DNA of 64,000 bases from Chitinophagaceae bacterium (GTDB taxonomy: Bacteria; Bacteroidota; Bacteroidia; Chitinophagales; Chitinophagaceae), in the NCBI GenBank assembly GCA_024103425.1, contig JAGFIS010000007.1, forward strand, positions 62,001-126,000. The letters are read 5' to 3'. The translations under genes were made by a program, and so were the position numbers. Under the pieces are notes generated by a model. That model was given only the letters and a program-made list of their open reading frames with translations. It did no database searches and was not told the origin of the DNA. Positions 43,160 to 51,602 of this stretch are shown here, one piece after another. How positions within the stretch are numbered: position 1 is the first letter of the stretch; each line of letters begins with the position of its first letter.

Positions 43160-44842
43160 TTACTCTTTCCACCCCGGACCTTTCACAAACCTTCCCGGAG
43201 TAGCACCTGTATGGTCTCCGTCTTTGAGCACCTGTACGCCGTTTACAAAAACATGCACCATCCCTGTAGCATATTGATGTGGCTTTTCAAAGGTGGCGTT
43301 ATCGCGTACTTTCTGAGGATCAAAAATGACTATATCAGCATAATTACCCACTTTTAATTCGCCACGTTTTTGAATTTTAAGATTAGTCGCCGGCAACTTG
43401 GTGAGTTTGCGGATAGCCTCCTGCAACGGGAACACCTTCTCGTCTCTGGAGAACTTACCCAACACTCTGATGAAGCTTCCGTACGTACGGGGATGCGTAC
43501 TCGTATTTAAAAAGACCCCCTCATTGCTGATAGATCGTGCGTCTGAACAGAAACTAACCCAGGATACAGCCATTTCTTTTTTTACATTATTGGAATCCAT
43601 GGAGAAGTACGCCACTTCAATACGTGTACTGTCTTCCACAATAAGGTCGATCGCTGTTTCTTCAGAACTCTTGCCACGAATAGCAGCTACTTCTGCCAAT
43701 GTTTTACCGATATATTTCTTCAGGGAGTCCACACGAAAGTCGAGCAGCAACACTCCTTCTCCTCCGCCTGCACCGTAATAGGTGTTCTCCCAGTCAATGG
43801 CATCAGAACTCATTTCTTTCATCATCTGCTTTTTGATTTCCGGATCCTGAAGACGTTTCCACAACTTATCAAAACCACCATCTTGAAGTGAGGGCGGGAA
43901 ACCCGCTGTCAGCCCGGTTGAGCTGGCATTATAGGTGTACATATCGGCAGTTATGGCTAACCCCTCATTCCTCGCAGAATCAATAATATTAATCAAGCTA
44001 TCTACTTTCCACCAGTTGTTTCTACCGGCGGCTTTCAGATGGTACACTTCTGCACGACAATCAGCTTCTTTGGCAATAGTAATCAGCTCGCGGACTGCTT
44101 CAAACAATTTATTCCCTTCATTGCGGATGTGCGAAACGTACATACCATCATATTTTGCTGCTACCTTGCTCAGCTCAATCAACTCTTGTGTCTTTGCAAA
44201 AAACGCAGGAGGATAGATCAGTGATGATCCTACACCAAGGGCTCCCTCGCGCATGGCTTCATCCACCAGCGCTTTCATCTGTTCCATCTCTTCCGGTGTC
44301 GGGTCGCGGTCATCCTCTCCTATTACATATTCACGAATCGTCGTTGCACCTACAAAGGAGGCAATATTACAACTGATGCCTTTCTTCTGCATGAAGTCCA
44401 TATATCCGCCAAGAGTATTCCATGAAACATCATATTTTATATCTCCTTGTCCTTTCTTCATCTGTTCCTGCATTCTCGGACTCAGCGGCCCCATACTCTC
44501 TCCCTCGCCCATAACTTCCAATGTCACTCCCTGGCGGATATCACTCTGCGAACGTCCGTCTTCTATCAGCGCTACTCCTGCCCAACTGAGCATATTTATA
44601 AATCCGGGAGCCACTGCCAAACCTTTAGCATCGATAATATTACCAGCTCTTGCTTCAGAAAGGTCTCCGATAAACGCTATTGTATCTGCCCTGATTCCGA
44701 TATCTGCAAGGAACGGATCTGCACCTGTTCCGTCGTAAACAATTCCATTGCGGATAATCGTATCGTATCTATTACCGGTAAGATTACAAGAGAAAAAGGT
44801 TAGTGCCAGAACTGATAAGAGTGTTAGTTTATTGGTCATCAT
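43160..44842 (-). CDS. D-aminoacylase-like amidohydrolase lipoprotein lacking the HxH metal motif
   Basis: 560 residues, lipobox TFFSC (Cys19). The N-terminal YDTIIRNGIVYDGTGADP and C-terminal GELKVGNYADIVIFDPQKVRDNATFEKPHQYATGM are hallmarks of N-acyl-D-amino-acid deacylases. The usual APGFID-V-H-T-H reads APGFINMLSW (residues 78-87), so both His are replaced (Leu85, Trp87). The Cys of the G-x-C-G block is also absent (GEGESMGP). Other ligands remain: YVSHIRNEG, VYHLKAAG and FCSDARSI. Similar FINMLSW proteins occur elsewhere in the phylum as far as I recall, so this may be a distinct subgroup with altered metal use. Confidence 0.85.
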   Translation of the reverse strand: MMTNKLTLLSVLALTFFSCNLTGNRYDTIIRNGIVYDGTGADPFLADIGIRADTIAFIGDLSEARAGNIIDAKGLAVAPGFINMLSWAGVALIEDGRSQSDIRQGVTLEVMGEGESMGPLSPRMQEQMKKGQGDIKYDVSWNTLGGYMDFMQKKGISCNIASFVGATTIREYVIGEDDRDPTPEEMEQMKALVDEAMREGALGVGSSLIYPPAFFAKTQELIELSKVAAKYDGMYVSHIRNEGNKLFEAVRELITIAKEADCRAEVYHLKAAGRNNWWKVDSLINIIDSARNEGLAITADMYTYNASSTGLTAGFPPSLQDGGFDKLWKRLQDPEIKKQMMKEMSSDAIDWENTYYGAGGGEGVLLLDFRVDSLKKYIGKTLAEVAAIRGKSSEETAIDLIVEDSTRIEVAYFSMDSNNVKKEMAVSWVSFCSDARSISNEGVFLNTSTHPRTYGSFIRVLGKFSRDEKVFPLQEAIRKLTKLPATNLKIQKRGELKVGNYADIVIFDPQKVRDNATFEKPHQYATGMVHVFVNGVQVLKDGDHTGATPGRFVKGPGWKE

Positions 44843-44926
44843 AGTCAGTTTAATTAGTGGAAATAAAAGTAAGCATAAACAAGGAAAACAGAGGCCTCTC
44901 TTGTGGTAGATGTTGAAGATGGAGGA

Positions 44927-44955
44927 ATTATGAATTAGGAGTTATGAGTTATGAT
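44927..44955. repeat. Short degenerate TTATGA-type tandem repeat
   Basis: ATTATGAATTAGG, AGTTATG and AGTTATGA follow one another in a 29-bp run between the lipoprotein and the 110-residue gene. A perfect 10-bp palindrome AGAGGCCTCT sits nearby at 44891-44900. Similar short repeats are common in intergenic DNA of this phylum. No function assigned. Confidence 0.4.
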
Positions 44956-44966
44956 TCCGAATATGT

Positions 44967-45299
44967 TCATGCCTGAATAACGTTGACCGTTTTATCATCA
45001 TCCACTTCCTCTATCCAGTCAAAATATTCAATAAGAAACCCGAATAATTCTTCATTGCCCAGTTCTTCATAATCTTGTGTCCAACAAACAAGATCATAAA
45101 AATTTACCCGCTCCAACTCAGACAATGCCTCATCGCACTGACCTTTAAAGGCATAATATTCAAGCAACATTTTCAAAGCGAAATACGAATCATAAACAGG
45201 GTTATTTTTTGGAGGGTATTTTCTGTATACGGGGTTACGTAGTCGTGACTCATGTAAACTGGTCCATTCTCTGATCTCGTCAAGCGTTAATAATCGCAT
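44967..45299 (-). CDS. Hypothetical acidic protein (110 aa)
   Basis: No family recognised. Predicted alpha-helical and acidic with a polar N-terminus (MRLLTLDEIREWTSLHESRL) and a helix-rich middle (SYFALKMLLEYYAFKGQCDE) that may be TPR-like. No signal peptide. It lies 73 bp after the antiporter gene on the same strand and could be in its transcript. Confidence 0.6.
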   Translation of the reverse strand: MRLLTLDEIREWTSLHESRLRNPVYRKYPPKNNPVYDSYFALKMLLEYYAFKGQCDEALSELERVNFYDLVCWTQDYEELGNEELFGFLIEYFDWIEEVDDDKTVNVIQA

Positions 45300-45372
45300 A
45301 GCGTTTCATAGAGTTTCAGACGCGAAAAGTCTGAATAATTAAAATAAAATATGCCCAATAAGAAAACTCCTG

Positions 45373-47529
45373 CTAATGCCCGCTGCCACGGAAAATGCTT
45401 CCGATTCCTTTACCGAGCTTCTGGATAGTCTCAAGGCCCCGTACGAGTGGCTCGCTCGAAACATCTTCATATACATCTGCCTCTTCGAAAGTATCAAACT
45501 GCTCAGGGAAGATGACGATCTTGCTGTTGCCGGGGAAATACTTCTCCAGTTTTGCCGGCCATGCATCGAGTACCTGCAGGTGAGAAACAGCCCCTTTACG
45601 TGATGATGCAAGGATAAACAGATCATCTTCTTTAATATACCTTGCCAAAACCAAGTAGTCTTCCCAGTCATTAAAGGTGTGGAAGGTTGTATTGGCATTC
45701 ACCTTCATTCTCGTATAATAATTCTCAATCGCAGCAGCTGTCAGTTCATTAGAAAAAACTAAAGTGGGTATACTTAGTTCCTGCCCCAGCTTGGTAAGTT
45801 TATTCAGCCAAACTTCAAATCCTTTCTCACGTTCAGTAAATGGCGGCGCCATAATTACAAGCCTCTTATGTAACACCAGTGGCTTATCAACATGACAGAT
45901 AAAGACGGTCTTTCCAATTTTAGAAAGCATCTGGTCCAGCTTTTCTCCAACTAGTTTCTCAATAACAGCAGAAGGCTCAGGCCATTGCATCACAAGAACA
46001 TCTGCCATTACCTCCTTGGTTATTCTGGCAATACCGCTTGTCGCATTAAAGTCGAGTGTTGTAATAATGTTCACCTTGGTTTCTGCGGCAGATCCCTGTT
46101 TTACAAACTCCTCCAACTTATTTCTTGCCTTTATAAGATTTCTCTCTGCATCGTCGTCGTTATCGACAACTGTCAGGACTGAAATCGGATTCGGAGAACT
46201 TTTCTCCCGGATAAGAATTGAAAATTCCAGAAGTCTTTCTAGATTCTCAAAATTAGCGATAGGAAGCAGTATATGCTCACTGCTCATCGGCGATCCTCCG
46301 GTCAATTCTTCCAAATCAGCATCATCAGCTTCCAAAATGATTTGTTTAGCTGCCTTTTCTGTAGCGAAGGAAGCAACGATACATGCAATCAAAATAAGGA
46401 TAATGGTACCATTCAGAATATTTTCATCCAAAATACCGGCCCTATATCCCACCAATATCACCGCCAATGTTGCTGCCGCATGAGCACCACTCAAACCAAA
46501 AATCAGCTGACGCTGAGCATTAGAATATTTGAAAATAACCTGTGTAAACCAGGCTGCAATCCATTTTCCGGAAAGGGCTACTATTGAAAGAACTATGGCA
46601 ACAATCCATGCATCAGGTCCACTCATAATCACTTTTACATCTACAAGCATCCCAACACTTATAAGGAAGAAAGGAATGAAGAGCGAGTTTCCAATGAATT
46701 CTATCCTGTTCATCAAAGCCGAAGAATGGGGTATAAGTTTATTCAATGCCAATCCGGCAACGAACGCCCCAATGATGGGCTCTACTCCGGCAACTTCGGC
46801 AAGAAACGCAGCAAAGAAAACTACTGCCAGTACGAAAATATAATGAGAGTGTTTTTCGCTTTCAAGCTTTCTGAAAAACCATTTTGCTATCCTTGGTATT
46901 ATAAGGAACATAATCGCCAGGAAGATGAGTAGCGAAAGCCCCATCGTCAGCCAGAACTCAACGCCCAAATTTCCCTGATGGTTTGCGAGAATTACTGCCA
47001 GAATAATAAGTACTGCCGTATCGGTTAGGATAGTTCCACCGACTGTAATCGCTACGGCCTGATTTTTAGCAATCCCCATCCTGCTTACAATCGGATAGGC
47101 TACCAGTGTATGTGTAGCAAACATGCTCGCTGTAAGGAAGCTTGCATTAAAATCGTAGTCTAAGAAATAATGTACAACAGGATAACCGATTGCCAATGGT
47201 ATGGTGAACGTCAACAGGCCAAACAACAGACTCTTATTTCTATTAGCTTTAAACTCATTCAGATCCAGCTCCAAACCTGCAATAAACATGATATACAGGA
47301 GTCCGATAGTAGAAAACAGATCTACTGCCGAACTCTTTTCTAGCACATTGAACCCGTGGGGGCCGATGATAACGCCCGAGATAATCAACCCGATAATTCC
47401 GGGAATATTCAGGCGGCGCAGTACAATCGGCGAAAGCAGAATAATAAAAAGGATGAGAGAAAAAATCAGTACAGGATTTTCCAAGGGCAGTTGAAACTCG
47501 TCTATCAGGTGCTTAAAAAAGTCTGTCAT
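45373..47529 (-). CDS. Cation:proton antiporter (CPA2) with C-terminal universal-stress-type region
   Basis: 718 residues. About 12-13 membrane spans in residues 15-400. Seen: PGIIGLIISGVIIGPHGFNVL (N-terminal CPA2 signature), LFSTIGLLYIMFIAGLELDL, TILTDTAVLIILAV (the Asp pair of the ion-binding site reads T-D) and EPIIGAFVAGLALNKLIP. The cytoplasmic part (about 415-700) holds two regions like universal stress protein domains (SEHILLPIANFENLERLLEFS; KRLVIMAPPF). The family exchanges Na+ or K+ for H+. The small gene at 44967 follows it. Confidence 0.9.
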   Translation of the reverse strand: MTDFFKHLIDEFQLPLENPVLIFSLILFIILLSPIVLRRLNIPGIIGLIISGVIIGPHGFNVLEKSSAVDLFSTIGLLYIMFIAGLELDLNEFKANRNKSLLFGLLTFTIPLAIGYPVVHYFLDYDFNASFLTASMFATHTLVAYPIVSRMGIAKNQAVAITVGGTILTDTAVLIILAVILANHQGNLGVEFWLTMGLSLLIFLAIMFLIIPRIAKWFFRKLESEKHSHYIFVLAVVFFAAFLAEVAGVEPIIGAFVAGLALNKLIPHSSALMNRIEFIGNSLFIPFFLISVGMLVDVKVIMSGPDAWIVAIVLSIVALSGKWIAAWFTQVIFKYSNAQRQLIFGLSGAHAAATLAVILVGYRAGILDENILNGTIILILIACIVASFATEKAAKQIILEADDADLEELTGGSPMSSEHILLPIANFENLERLLEFSILIREKSSPNPISVLTVVDNDDDAERNLIKARNKLEEFVKQGSAAETKVNIITTLDFNATSGIARITKEVMADVLVMQWPEPSAVIEKLVGEKLDQMLSKIGKTVFICHVDKPLVLHKRLVIMAPPFTEREKGFEVWLNKLTKLGQELSIPTLVFSNELTAAAIENYYTRMKVNANTTFHTFNDWEDYLVLARYIKEDDLFILASSRKGAVSHLQVLDAWPAKLEKYFPGNSKIVIFPEQFDTFEEADVYEDVSSEPLVRGLETIQKLGKGIGSIFRGSGH

Positions 47530-47909
47530 TAATCCGGTTTAAGCCTGTTACTACTCTAATTCTTTGCTCTTTTCAAAAGACTCCGGATGAAACTTTGTTA
47601 CCCGTTTATAGTTTTACGGCGTTTATATCCGGATTTCTTTTTTGAACTCGTGGAAATTCAAAAATAATAGAAAATATTGGTTCGGTTGCTATTTACATTT
47701 TGTTTGGTTCGAGAATTTATGTTTTTAACGAAAAATGAAAAACACCCATATAATATAAATAGCTTTTCACCTAAAATGTACAGTTCATCAATTATCATAT
47801 CTTTTGGAATTCGGCTTCTGTTTAATTTTTACTTTTGCACTTCTTTTTACAGATGAATGGCCGTGATTATACAATTTTGCCATCGCCACGTATTTAAAAG
47901 CAACAGAAA
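47530..47909. other. 380-bp gene-free region
   Basis: AT-rich divergent region between the antiporter and the small barrel gene. It contains a 7-bp inverted repeat (TCCGGAT 47582-47588 / ATCCGGA 47627-47633), a CGTTTATA direct repeat (47603-47610, 47620-47627) and the promoter listed at 47804. A 14-codon frame from 47853 is not credible. Nothing else seen. Confidence 0.5.
47804..47837 (+). promoter_or_regulatory. Promoter upstream of the small barrel gene
   Basis: TTG (47804-47806), a 23-bp spacer, TACTTTTG (47830-47837; exact TAnnTTTG). The start codon is at 47910, so the leader would be about 65 nt. A second, weaker box (TACAATTTTG) lies nearer the gene. Confidence 0.5.
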
Positions 47910-48365
47910 ATGAAAAAGATTTCAATTCTATTATTCTCACTGGTTTGTCTGGCATTGACTAATGTAAACGGACAGGATTATCAGACAGCTATTGGCGCCA
48001 AATTTTATTCAGGCGGAGGTACTTCAGGTGGTTTAAACATCAAACACAGTCTGACCGGAAATACTGCTCTAGAAGGATCACTCCTGTTCGGCCACTCGGT
48101 AGCACTTGAGGGATTGTATGAACTGCAAGGAGGTATCCCCGGTGCGGGAGGGCTTCAATATTTTGTCGGCGGTGGTGCCATGCTCGACTTTGGTAATAAC
48201 CACAACGGCACATCTTTCGGAATCCGTCTGACGGGGGGCGTGGAATACACTTTTAATGAGATTCCTATTAATGTAAGCCTGGGCTTGGACCCCATCTTCC
48301 GTCTTGCACCCTCAACAGAGTCTGATTTGTGGCTGGGTCTGGCCTTCAGATATACGTTGCGGTAA
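47910..48365 (+). CDS. Small outer-membrane beta-barrel-like protein
   Basis: 151 residues with a signal peptide (1-21, NVNGQ). The mature part is Gly-rich with alternating strands (TAIGAKFYSGGG, GLQYFVGGGAMLDFG, FGIRLTGGVEYTFNEIPINV) and ends WLGLAFRYTLR, a barrel-type C-terminus. No specific family name. Probably a small outer-membrane barrel. It precedes gtrA by 24 bp. Confidence 0.75.
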   Translation: MKKISILLFSLVCLALTNVNGQDYQTAIGAKFYSGGGTSGGLNIKHSLTGNTALEGSLLFGHSVALEGLYELQGGIPGAGGLQYFVGGGAMLDFGNNHNGTSFGIRLTGGVEYTFNEIPINVSLGLDPIFRLAPSTESDLWLGLAFRYTLR

Positions 48366-48389
48366 GTAGTTTTAACGCATAATATCCGG

Positions 48390-48923
48390 GTGAAAAACTC
48401 AGGATATTTAAAGCTTTTTATGAAAGTCAGGGATACTATTATATCGATAATCGACTTTTTTTATCCTCCATTTAGAAGAATTCTTCCAATACAGACTTTC
48501 AGATATGCCGTTTGCGGAGGAGGGAATGTACTTCTCGATATCTTCCTCTTTTATATCAGTTTCAATTTTATACTGCACAAACAGCCTTTATATCTCGAAT
48601 TCCTGACTATCAAAGCCTATAACGCAGCGTTGATAATGGCTTTTTGTGTCACTTTTCCGATAGGTTTTCTCCTCTCAAAATATATAGTCTTCCAGGGCTC
48701 TTATCTAAAGGGCAGAATACAACTTTTCCGATACGGACTTATTGTGGCTATAAACTTGATACTCAACTATGTATTAATAAATATCATGGTACAGTATCTG
48801 AACTTTTATCCTACCGTTTCAAAAATTTTTGCTACTGTAATTATTGTCATTTTCAGCTACCTGTCACAAAAACATTTCACTTTTCGGCAGCCATACAGCA
48901 CTTCCCGCAAAAAAGATGACTAA
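48390..48923 (+). CDS. GtrA family membrane protein
   Basis: 177 residues if the GTG at 48390 is the start; an ATG at 48420 would give 167 and is equally plausible. Four membrane spans. [21 protein letters not shown] is the family's first helix and [17 protein letters not shown] and [11 protein letters not shown] match later blocks. GtrA proteins are thought to flip lipid-linked sugars or move them in the membrane for cell-surface glycosylation. No glycosyltransferase partner is next to it. Confidence 0.85.
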   Translation: MKNSGYLKLFMKVRDTIISIIDFFYPPFRRILPIQTFRYAVCGGGNVLLDIFLFYISFNFILHKQPLYLEFLTIKAYNAALIMAFCVTFPIGFLLSKYIVFQGSYLKGRIQLFRYGLIVAINLILNYVLINIMVQYLNFYPTVSKIFATVIIVIFSYLSQKHFTFRQPYSTSRKKDD

Positions 48924-49012
48924 AAAACCTGACAATTTTACACCTTATTCCCGGTTGGCATAAACCTTGCCTTTTAGCGAGCAAACAATCAAGCAAAAAA
49001 AATAATTTAGTT

Positions 49013-50920
49013 ATGTCAAAGATTATAGGTATTGACTTGGGTACTACCAACAGTTGCGTTGCTGTAATGGAGGGAAGTGACCCGGCAGTGATTCAGAATG
49101 ACGAAGGAAAAAGAACGACTCCGTCTGTCGTTGCATTTCTGAAGAACGGAGAACGTAAAGTGGGTGATCCTGCTAAAAGGCAGGCAATCACCAACCCTAT
49201 TAACACGATTATGAGTGTTAAGCGTTTTATGGGGCACAAATGGGAAGAAATATCTAATGAAGCTGGACACTGGAGTTACAAACTCGTAAAAGGTGATAAT
49301 GATACTGTCAGAATTGATATTGACGGAAGGCAGTATACACCGCAGGAGATTTCGGCAATGATTCTTCAAAAAATGAAGAAGACTGCCGAAGACTATCTCG
49401 GTCAGGAAGTAACAGAAGCTGTTATTACCGTACCTGCTTATTTTAACGACTCTCAAAGACAAGCCACTAAAGAAGCCGGAGAAATTGCCGGACTGAAAGT
49501 GCGCCGTATCATCAACGAACCGACAGCTGCAGCTCTGGCTTACGGTCTTGACAAGAAATCTGTTGAGCAAAAAGTAGCAGTATTTGACTTGGGTGGTGGT
49601 ACGTTTGATATTTCTATCCTGGAGTTGGGAGACGGTGTATTTGAAGTTAAGAGCACTAATGGTGATACTCACTTAGGTGGTGATGATTTTGATAAAACCA
49701 TCATGGATTGGCTGGCTGAGGAATTCAAAAAAGATGAAGGTATCGACCTGCAGAAAGACCCGATGGCATGGCAGAGATTAAAAGATGCTGCAGAAAAAGC
49801 AAAAATCGAACTTTCTTCAGCTAGCGAAACCGAGATCAACCTACCTTACATTACAGCTGTTGACGGTGTGCCTAAGCACCTCGTTAAGAAATTGACCAGG
49901 GCTCATTTTGAGAAACTGGCTGATACATTGTTCGAACGTTGTATCAAACCTTGTGAAGTAGCATTGAAAGATGCAGGATACAGCAAGAATGATATCGACG
50001 AAGTGATTCTGGTAGGTGGTTCTACACGTATCCCTAAAGTACAGGAGATTGTTGAAAGTTTCTTCGGACGTAAGCCTCACAAAGGCGTTAACCCGGATGA
50101 AGTTGTAGCAGTGGGTGCTGCAATCCAGGGTGGTGTATTGACAGGTGATGTAAAAGACGTATTGCTGCTGGACGTTACTCCGCTTTCGCTCGGTATTGAA
50201 ACTATGGGTGGTGTAATGACAAAACTGATTGATGCCAATACTACTATTCCTACAAAGAAAACAGAAGTGTTCTCAACCGCATCAGACAACCAACCCGGTG
50301 TACAGATTCACGTACTTCAGGGTGAGCGCCCGATGGCTTCGCAGAACAAGAGCCTCGGAACCTTCAACCTCGATGGTATTCCGCCGGCTCCGCGTGGTGT
50401 TCCACAGATTGAAGTAACCTTCGATATAGACGCTAACGGTATTCTGAATGTTTCTGCAGTTGATAAAGGAACAGGAAAATCTCACAACATCAGAATCGAA
50501 GCCGGTAGCGGACTGAGCAAAGACGAGATTGAAAAAATGAAGCAGGAAGCTAAAGCCAACGAAGCCGCCGATAAAGCTGCCCGTGAAAAAGTTGATAAAG
50601 TCAACCAGGCCGACAGCATGATCTTCCAGACTGAAAAGCAACTGAAAGAGTATGGTGATAAAATTCCTGCTGATAAAAAATCTACTATTGAAGGCGCTCT
50701 GAATAAACTGAAGGATGCACACAAAAACCAGGATATTGCAAGCATCGACTCTTCACTCGCAGAACTAAATACTGCATGGACAGCGGCCAGCGAAGACATG
50801 TACAAAGCTGCCGGTAATGCAGGCGGTGCACAACCGGGTCCGGATAATGCAACGACCAACGGTCAAAGCGGTCAGGGAGCTGATAATGTAACCGACGCTG
50901 AATTTGAAGAAGTGAAATAA
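49013..50920 (+). CDS. dnaK: Chaperone protein DnaK (Hsp70)
   Basis: 635 residues, full length. Seen: [18 protein letters not shown] at the start, [21 protein letters not shown], the phosphate loop [30 protein letters not shown] and the linker [19 protein letters not shown] before the substrate domain. The tail ends [12 protein letters not shown], near the EEVK/EEVKD of canonical DnaK. ATP-driven folding chaperone of the cytoplasm. No dnaJ or grpE lies within the window. Ends at a strong terminator. Confidence 0.98.
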   Translation: MSKIIGIDLGTTNSCVAVMEGSDPAVIQNDEGKRTTPSVVAFLKNGERKVGDPAKRQAITNPINTIMSVKRFMGHKWEEISNEAGHWSYKLVKGDNDTVRIDIDGRQYTPQEISAMILQKMKKTAEDYLGQEVTEAVITVPAYFNDSQRQATKEAGEIAGLKVRRIINEPTAAALAYGLDKKSVEQKVAVFDLGGGTFDISILELGDGVFEVKSTNGDTHLGGDDFDKTIMDWLAEEFKKDEGIDLQKDPMAWQRLKDAAEKAKIELSSASETEINLPYITAVDGVPKHLVKKLTRAHFEKLADTLFERCIKPCEVALKDAGYSKNDIDEVILVGGSTRIPKVQEIVESFFGRKPHKGVNPDEVVAVGAAIQGGVLTGDVKDVLLLDVTPLSLGIETMGGVMTKLIDANTTIPTKKTEVFSTASDNQPGVQIHVLQGERPMASQNKSLGTFNLDGIPPAPRGVPQIEVTFDIDANGILNVSAVDKGTGKSHNIRIEAGSGLSKDEIEKMKQEAKANEAADKAAREKVDKVNQADSMIFQTEKQLKEYGDKIPADKKSTIEGALNKLKDAHKNQDIASIDSSLAELNTAWTAASEDMYKAAGNAGGAQPGPDNATTNGQSGQGADNVTDAEFEEVK

Positions 50921-50940
50921 ATTATAGTTGTTAGAGGATA

Positions 50941-50975
50941 AAGCCATCTCAATTTTTTGGGATGGCTTTTTTATT
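50941..50975 (+). terminator. Rho-independent terminator after dnaK
   Basis: Eight-bp perfect stem AAGCCATC (50941-50948) / GATGGCTT (50961-50968) followed by a T-tract, 20 bp after the stop. Confidence 0.9.
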
Positions 50976-51031
50976 TGGTAGCCACCAGGATAAAAACTTA
51001 CAGCATGATGCTATGTAAAAAATTATTCTTA

Positions 51032-51039
51032 TACATTTG
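51032..51039 (+). promoter_or_regulatory. -7 element before the 145-residue protein gene
   Basis: TACATTTG, an exact TAnnTTTG match, 29 bp before the ATG at 51069. No good -33 TTG at the usual distance. Confidence 0.45.
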
Positions 51040-51068
51040 TCAATAGTTTTCACTACCCAAAGTTTCTT

Positions 51069-51506
51069 ATGAAAAAGTTTTTATTCGCTATCTTGTTTTT
51101 TCTCTTTACCCAATTTGGGCTGGCGGCCGTAATTGTTCCTTCACCCGGCACAGGTAATACAGTTCCGGAATACCTTAAAGTGGAGAACTTCGTGAAGATG
51201 ACACCGAAAGAATTCGAAGCAGCATCAGGAAAAAAACTCAATTTTATCCAGAAACTTTATTTCAAAAAATTACAACGAAAGCTTTCAAAAGCTGACATCA
51301 CAACTGACGGCACCTTAAATGAATATTATGATCAGGAGAAAGCTAAATTCAAATTGGATCTACTGTGGTTTGTCTTAGGTGCTTTTGTCGGACCGTTTGC
51401 CATTCTATTTGCTTATACCTCCAAACAGCCGAAAATGAAGAAAAAATCAGCTCTGCTCGGGATGCTCGTCTTTATTATCTGGTTTGGAGAACTGTTTCTT
51501 TTCTGA
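51069..51506 (+). CDS. Hypothetical exported/membrane protein (145 aa)
   Basis: Signal peptide 1-20 (TQFGLAA), then a polar region with VENFVKMTPKEFEAASGKKL and KLQRKLSKADITTDG, then two spans (about 99-113 and 127-143) that end the protein. This layout of a small periplasmic or surface domain followed by two C-terminal spans recurs in Bacteroidota hypothetical proteins. No function known. Confidence 0.7.
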   Translation: MKKFLFAILFFLFTQFGLAAVIVPSPGTGNTVPEYLKVENFVKMTPKEFEAASGKKLNFIQKLYFKKLQRKLSKADITTDGTLNEYYDQEKAKFKLDLLWFVLGAFVGPFAILFAYTSKQPKMKKKSALLGMLVFIIWFGELFLF

Positions 51507-51602
51507 CGCCCCTCCACTCACTAAAAAGGAGAATCAGTTTAAAGTGTACTTTTTACATAAAGTTCCTTTTGAAACACTTAAATTCGCCAAAATGTTGGGT
51601 TG

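Noticed and set aside
47853..47897. 14-codon leader peptide before the small barrel gene
   Set aside because: No attenuator-like hairpins or repeated codons follow, so there is no basis for a leader role.
49016..49672. 218-codon frame antisense to dnaK
   Set aside because: Shadow of dnaK codon usage; no independent signals. Antisense-of-dnaK frames are a known annotation artefact.
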